Of a stretch of 59,649 nt of DNA, positions 56,976 through 59,649 are shown one piece after another. The DNA comes from Rubrivivax sp. (GTDB taxonomy: Bacteria; Pseudomonadota; Gammaproteobacteria; Burkholderiales; Burkholderiaceae_C), in contig JALHOU010000007.1 in assembly GCA_022842825.1 (NCBI GenBank), positions 1 through 59,649 on the forward strand. The letters are read 5' to 3'. Every line of letters starts with the position of its first letter. Position 1 is the stretch's first letter. Both the position numbers and the translations under genes were made by a program. The notes under the pieces are model-generated. The model worked only from the letters and a program-made list of their open reading frames with translations, was not told the origin of the DNA and did no database searches.

Positions 56976-57815
56976 ATGTCCAAAGCCTGCCCAGACCCCT
57001 CGGCCCGACGCGTCGTCGCCGGCCGCCACCTTGTCGTCGAGGGCCCCGCCGGCGCCTCGCCGCGCGAGACGCTGGTGATGATCCACGGCTGGCCCGACAC
57101 GCTGCGCCTGTGGGACGGCACGGTGGCCGCGCTGGCCGATCGATACCGCTGCGTACGATTCACGCTGCCGGGGTTCGACGCCGCCGACGCGCCGCGCGCC
57201 CACACGCTTGACGAGATCACCGAGCTCGTGCACCAGGTCGTTCGCCACGCCGGTGGCGGCGCGCCGGTGACGCTGCTTCTGCACGACTGGGGTTGCCTCT
57301 ACGGCTACCACTTCGCCAACCAGCATCCGTTGCTGGTGGCGCGCATCGTCGGCATCGACATCGGCGACGCCATGTCGCGCGCCACGCGCGACTCGCTCGG
57401 TGCCAAGGCCAAGGCGATGGTGGTCTTCTACCAGTGGTGGCTGGCGCTGGCGTGGCGCCTCCTGCCGCTGAGCCGCCGGCTTGCCGACGGCATGGCGCGC
57501 TGGATGGCGCGGCTGATGCACGTGCGCACGCCGTTGTCCGAGATACGCGCCGCCATGGGCTACCCCTACTGGATCACCTGGACCGGCACACACGGATCGC
57601 ACCGCGCCGCGCGCACCCTGCAGCCACGCTGGCCCGTCTTCTTCGCCTACGGCGAGCGCAAGCCGATGATGTTCCACAGCCCGAGCTGGGCCGCCGCGCT
57701 TGCCACCCAGCCCGGCTGCCGCGTGCGCGGCTTTCGCGCCGGGCACTGGGTGATGCTCGATGCCAAGGCGGAGTTCCACGCCGCGCTGCGCGAGTGGCTC
57801 GAGGCCACTGCGTGA
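56976..57815 (+). CDS. Alpha/beta hydrolase, epoxide hydrolase/dehalogenase-like
   Basis: A 279-residue alpha/beta hydrolase. HGWPD (37-41) gives the oxyanion region. The nucleophile elbow reads LLHDWGCLYG, so the nucleophile is Asp104, as in epoxide hydrolases and haloalkane dehalogenases and not Ser. The C-terminal His lies in FRAGHWVMLD. No signal peptide is present. It is transcribed away from the MocR-type regulator, with the 18 bp motif between them. Confidence 0.85.
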   Translation: MSKACPDPSARRVVAGRHLVVEGPAGASPRETLVMIHGWPDTLRLWDGTVAALADRYRCVRFTLPGFDAADAPRAHTLDEITELVHQVVRHAGGGAPVTLLLHDWGCLYGYHFANQHPLLVARIVGIDIGDAMSRATRDSLGAKAKAMVVFYQWWLALAWRLLPLSRRLADGMARWMARLMHVRTPLSEIRAAMGYPYWITWTGTHGSHRAARTLQPRWPVFFAYGERKPMMFHSPSWAAALATQPGCRVRGFRAGHWVMLDAKAEFHAALREWLEATA

Positions 57816-57933
57816 GGCGGGGTCGGCGGTACGGCGCAGCCAGTAGGCTCGGCCCGCCGCGCCGGCCCCGCCTGGCCGATCCGGGCACGAGCGCCGGGTC
57901 GTGCAACGGCACCCCGCGCTCGGGATGTGACCT

Positions 57934-57951
57934 GCAGAACCGGTATCGCGG
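57934..57951. promoter_or_regulatory. 18-bp motif, copy 2 (candidate MocR operator)
   Basis: GCAGAACCGGTATCGCGG, 96 bp upstream of the enolase-superfamily start. It differs from copy 1 only at positions 7 and 15. Confidence 0.5.
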
Positions 57952-57970
57952 AAGATCCAGAATGGATCTT
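57952..57970. promoter_or_regulatory. Inverted repeat AAGATCCA-GAA-TGGATCTT
   Basis: A perfect 8 bp inverted repeat with a 3-base centre, directly abutting copy 2 of the 18 bp motif and followed by two more T (TTTT in all). It could be an operator for another regulator or a weak terminator for the upstream gene; the distance (136 bp from that stop) and adjacency to the motif favour an operator. Confidence 0.45.
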
Positions 57971-58047
57971 TTGCCGCGCCGCAGACGCGCCGCATCATGC
58001 GCCGGCAGCACAGGGCCTGCGCCACCCGCGCCGCCACGCGCATCGGC

Positions 58048-59160
58048 ATGAAGATCCAGCGCATCGAGACCTTCTGCACCCCGTTTGTCGGTTTCGTGCG
58101 CGTGAGCACGGACGACGGCGCCTTCGGCTGGGGCCAGGTCTCCACGTACCACGCCGACTTGAGCGCACTCGTGCTGCATCGTCAGGTGGCGCCCTGGGCG
58201 CTGGGGCAAAGCGTGGACGGCATCGACACCATCGGCGCGTTGGCCGACCGCGTGTGCGAGAGCGAGCACAAGTTCCCGGGCTCGCACCTGTACCGCGCCA
58301 TCGGCGGGCTCGACACGGCGCTGTGGGACCTGCACGGCCGGCTGCAAGGCAAGCCCGTGTGCGCGCTGCTGGGCGGCACGCCGCGGCGGCTGCGCGCCTA
58401 CGCCTCGTCGATGAAGCGCGACATCACGCCCGAGCAGGAGGCGGCACGTTTCGTGGCGCAACGCGAGCGCTTCGGTTTCGATGCCTTCAAGTTCCGCGTC
58501 GGCGCCGAGTACGGCCACGACCGCGACGAATGGCCCGGCCGCACCGAGGCCATCGTGCCGGCCGTGCGCCGCGCGCTGGGTGCCGACGTGGCGCTGCTGG
58601 TGGATGCCAACAGCTGCTACAGCCCGGCGCGCGCCATCGAGGTCGGCCAGCTGCTGCAGGAGCACGGCGTGTGCCATTACGAGGAGCCCTGCCCCTACTG
58701 GGAGCTGGAGCAGACGCGCCAGGTGCGCGAGGCGCTGAGCCTGGACGTGACCGGCGGCGAGCAGGACAACTACCTGCCCATGTGGCGCCACATGATCGAG
58801 ATGCGCGCGGTGGACGTGGTGCAGCCCGACGTGTGCTATCTCGGCGGCATGGCGCGCACCTTGCGCGTGGCGCAGATGGCGCAGGCCGCCGGCCTGCCGG
58901 TCACGCCGCACAGCGCCAATCTCTCACTGGTGACGCTCTTCACCATGCACCTGCTGACCGCCATCCCGAACGCCGGGCCGTACCTCGAGCTCTCCATCGA
59001 AGGGCCCGACTACTACCCGTGGCAGGAGGGCCTCTTCGTCGAATCGCCCTACGGCGTGCGTGATGGGCACGTCACCGTGACCGATGCGCCCGGCTGGGGC
59101 GTGGAGATCTCGCCGGCGTGGCTCGAGAAGGCCACGCGGCAGGTGAGCGAGTGCTCTTGA
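58048..59160 (+). CDS. Enolase-superfamily dehydratase/racemase (mandelate racemase subgroup)
   Basis: A 370-residue enzyme with a capping domain and a TIM barrel. Metal ligands are Asp186 (LLVDANSC), Glu212 (YEEPCP) and Glu238 (GGEQDN). The acid-base His288 (TPHSANLS) pairs with Asp261 (VVQPDVCY). At the second-strand base the motif is Lys148-Phe-Arg150, KxR in place of the more common KxK. This is the mandelate racemase/acid-sugar dehydratase layout; the substrate is probably a sugar acid but is not fixed. The ATG at 58048 begins MKIQRIETFC. An aldehyde dehydrogenase gene follows 93 bp later. Confidence 0.9.
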   Translation: MKIQRIETFCTPFVGFVRVSTDDGAFGWGQVSTYHADLSALVLHRQVAPWALGQSVDGIDTIGALADRVCESEHKFPGSHLYRAIGGLDTALWDLHGRLQGKPVCALLGGTPRRLRAYASSMKRDITPEQEAARFVAQRERFGFDAFKFRVGAEYGHDRDEWPGRTEAIVPAVRRALGADVALLVDANSCYSPARAIEVGQLLQEHGVCHYEEPCPYWELEQTRQVREALSLDVTGGEQDNYLPMWRHMIEMRAVDVVQPDVCYLGGMARTLRVAQMAQAAGLPVTPHSANLSLVTLFTMHLLTAIPNAGPYLELSIEGPDYYPWQEGLFVESPYGVRDGHVTVTDAPGWGVEISPAWLEKATRQVSECS

Positions 59161-59253
59161 GCGGATGCTGCTGAGCGATTGACCTTTGGCGAACGCCCTT
59201 GATCGCGCGCTGATGATCGAGCCCCGTGAGATTGTCCCGATGATCGACCGCCC

Positions 59254-59649
59254 ATGACCCCCACCTTGCGCGCCCTTGCCGACGAAGCCCTGGCCCGCGG
59301 CACGCTGCCCGGGCTGCCGATGCAGCATTTCATCGACGGCCGCTTCGAGCCCTCGACCAGTGGCGAGCGATTGGCCGTGCAAGACCCCGGCACCGGGCGC
59401 GACTTCGCCGAAGTGGCGGCCGGCAACGCCGAAGACGTGGACCGTGCCGTGCGCAGTGCCCGCGCCGCCATCGACATGCGCACGGGTGCCTGGCGTCGTG
59501 CGCTGCCGGCCGAGCGCGGCCGCGTGCTGCAGCGCGCGGCCGAGCGCATCCGCGCCGGGGCCGAACGCCTGGCGGTGGTGGAGTCGCTCGACTCCGGCAA
59601 GCGGCTGAGCGAGGCGCTTGGCGACGTGCTCGGCGCGGCGCGGTGCTTC
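59254..59649 (+). CDS. Aldehyde dehydrogenase, N-terminal part (cut by window end)
   Basis: The frame from the ATG at 59254 stays open to the last base (132 codons). It reads as the N-terminus of the NAD(P)-dependent aldehyde dehydrogenase family: MQHFIDGRFEPSTSGERLAV, EDVDRAVRSARAAID, and the W-R-R-ALPAERGRVLQRAAERI segment, ending at VVESLDSGKRLSEAL. The catalytic Cys and Glu lie beyond the window. With the upstream enolase-superfamily enzyme it may form a dehydratase-dehydrogenase route for a sugar acid. Confidence 0.88.
   Translation, partial: MTPTLRALADEALARGTLPGLPMQHFIDGRFEPSTSGERLAVQDPGTGRDFAEVAAGNAEDVDRAVRSARAAIDMRTGAWRRALPAERGRVLQRAAERIRAGAERLAVVESLDSGKRLSEALGDVLGAARCF

Overview
The window is very GC-rich, densely packed bacterial DNA with many 1-8 bp gene overlaps. 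Its families (Bug-type tripartite-tricarboxylate receptor, LivFGHMK operons paired with acyl-CoA ligases, SOUL protein, photolyase-related protein next to DUF2256, a 60-residue Lys/Glu-rich protein beginning VAKPNYAFEKRQ) point to a betaproteobacterium of the order Burkholderiales, perhaps near Rubrivivax, Leptothrix or Aquincola. This is inference from family content; no search was run. No tRNA, rRNA, CRISPR array, transposase or complete mobile element was recognised.

Region A (1-13.1 kb, + strand) is one long, translationally coupled operon: TetR regulator, small (B12-binding) and large subunits of a coenzyme-B12 acyl-CoA mutase, a MeaB-type GTPase fused to a PaaI-type hotdog thioesterase, a complete branched-chain-type ABC importer (LivG-H-M-K-F), an acyl-CoA ligase, a (3R)-hydroxyacyl-CoA-dehydrogenase-like SDR and an acyl-CoA dehydrogenase. 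The mutase lacks the residues that bind methylmalonyl-CoA and departs from the family in several active-site motifs. The operon therefore looks like a pathway that imports, activates, rearranges and oxidises an unidentified carboxylic acid. It is the best candidate for an undescribed system here.

Region B (13.1-28.9 kb) holds ordinary accessory genes: a MacA/LolCD-like export system, small zinc proteins, a DegS/DegQ-like protease, an NMT1-type ABC importer with a metal-dependent cyclase, an operon of enoyl-CoA hydratase, transglutaminase-like protein and thioesterase, a cytochrome P450, and an alpha/beta-hydrolase fused to a LuxR DNA-binding domain.

Region C (28.9-38.9 kb) is a stress-flavoured accessory stretch with several broken genes. 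A photolyase-related gene and a YccA/Bax-inhibitor gene each carry a homopolymer frameshift and a large internal deletion, and an ExoD-like gene is frameshifted. Intact members are SOUL, HPF/RaiA, DUF3616, a diacylglycerol-kinase-like protein, a metallophosphoesterase, an NhaR-like LysR regulator and small membrane proteins.

Region D (38.9-46.1 kb) has a Bug receptor, two secreted lipoproteins and two flavin oxidoreductases. An imperfect ~62 bp direct repeat flanks the second lipoprotein gene.

Region E (46.2-55.1 kb) is a sugar-catabolic operon behind an 18 bp perfect palindrome: SDR, ABC importer (binding protein, two permeases, ATPase), zinc alcohol dehydrogenase, a PfkB kinase resembling sulfofructose kinase YihV, a LacD/YihT-type class I aldolase and a DeoR regulator. 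Region F (55.2 kb to the end) has a MocR-type regulator, a divergent alpha/beta hydrolase, an enolase-superfamily enzyme and the start of an aldehyde dehydrogenase. An 18 bp motif (16/18 identical) occurs in both upstream regions of this group and is a candidate MocR operator.
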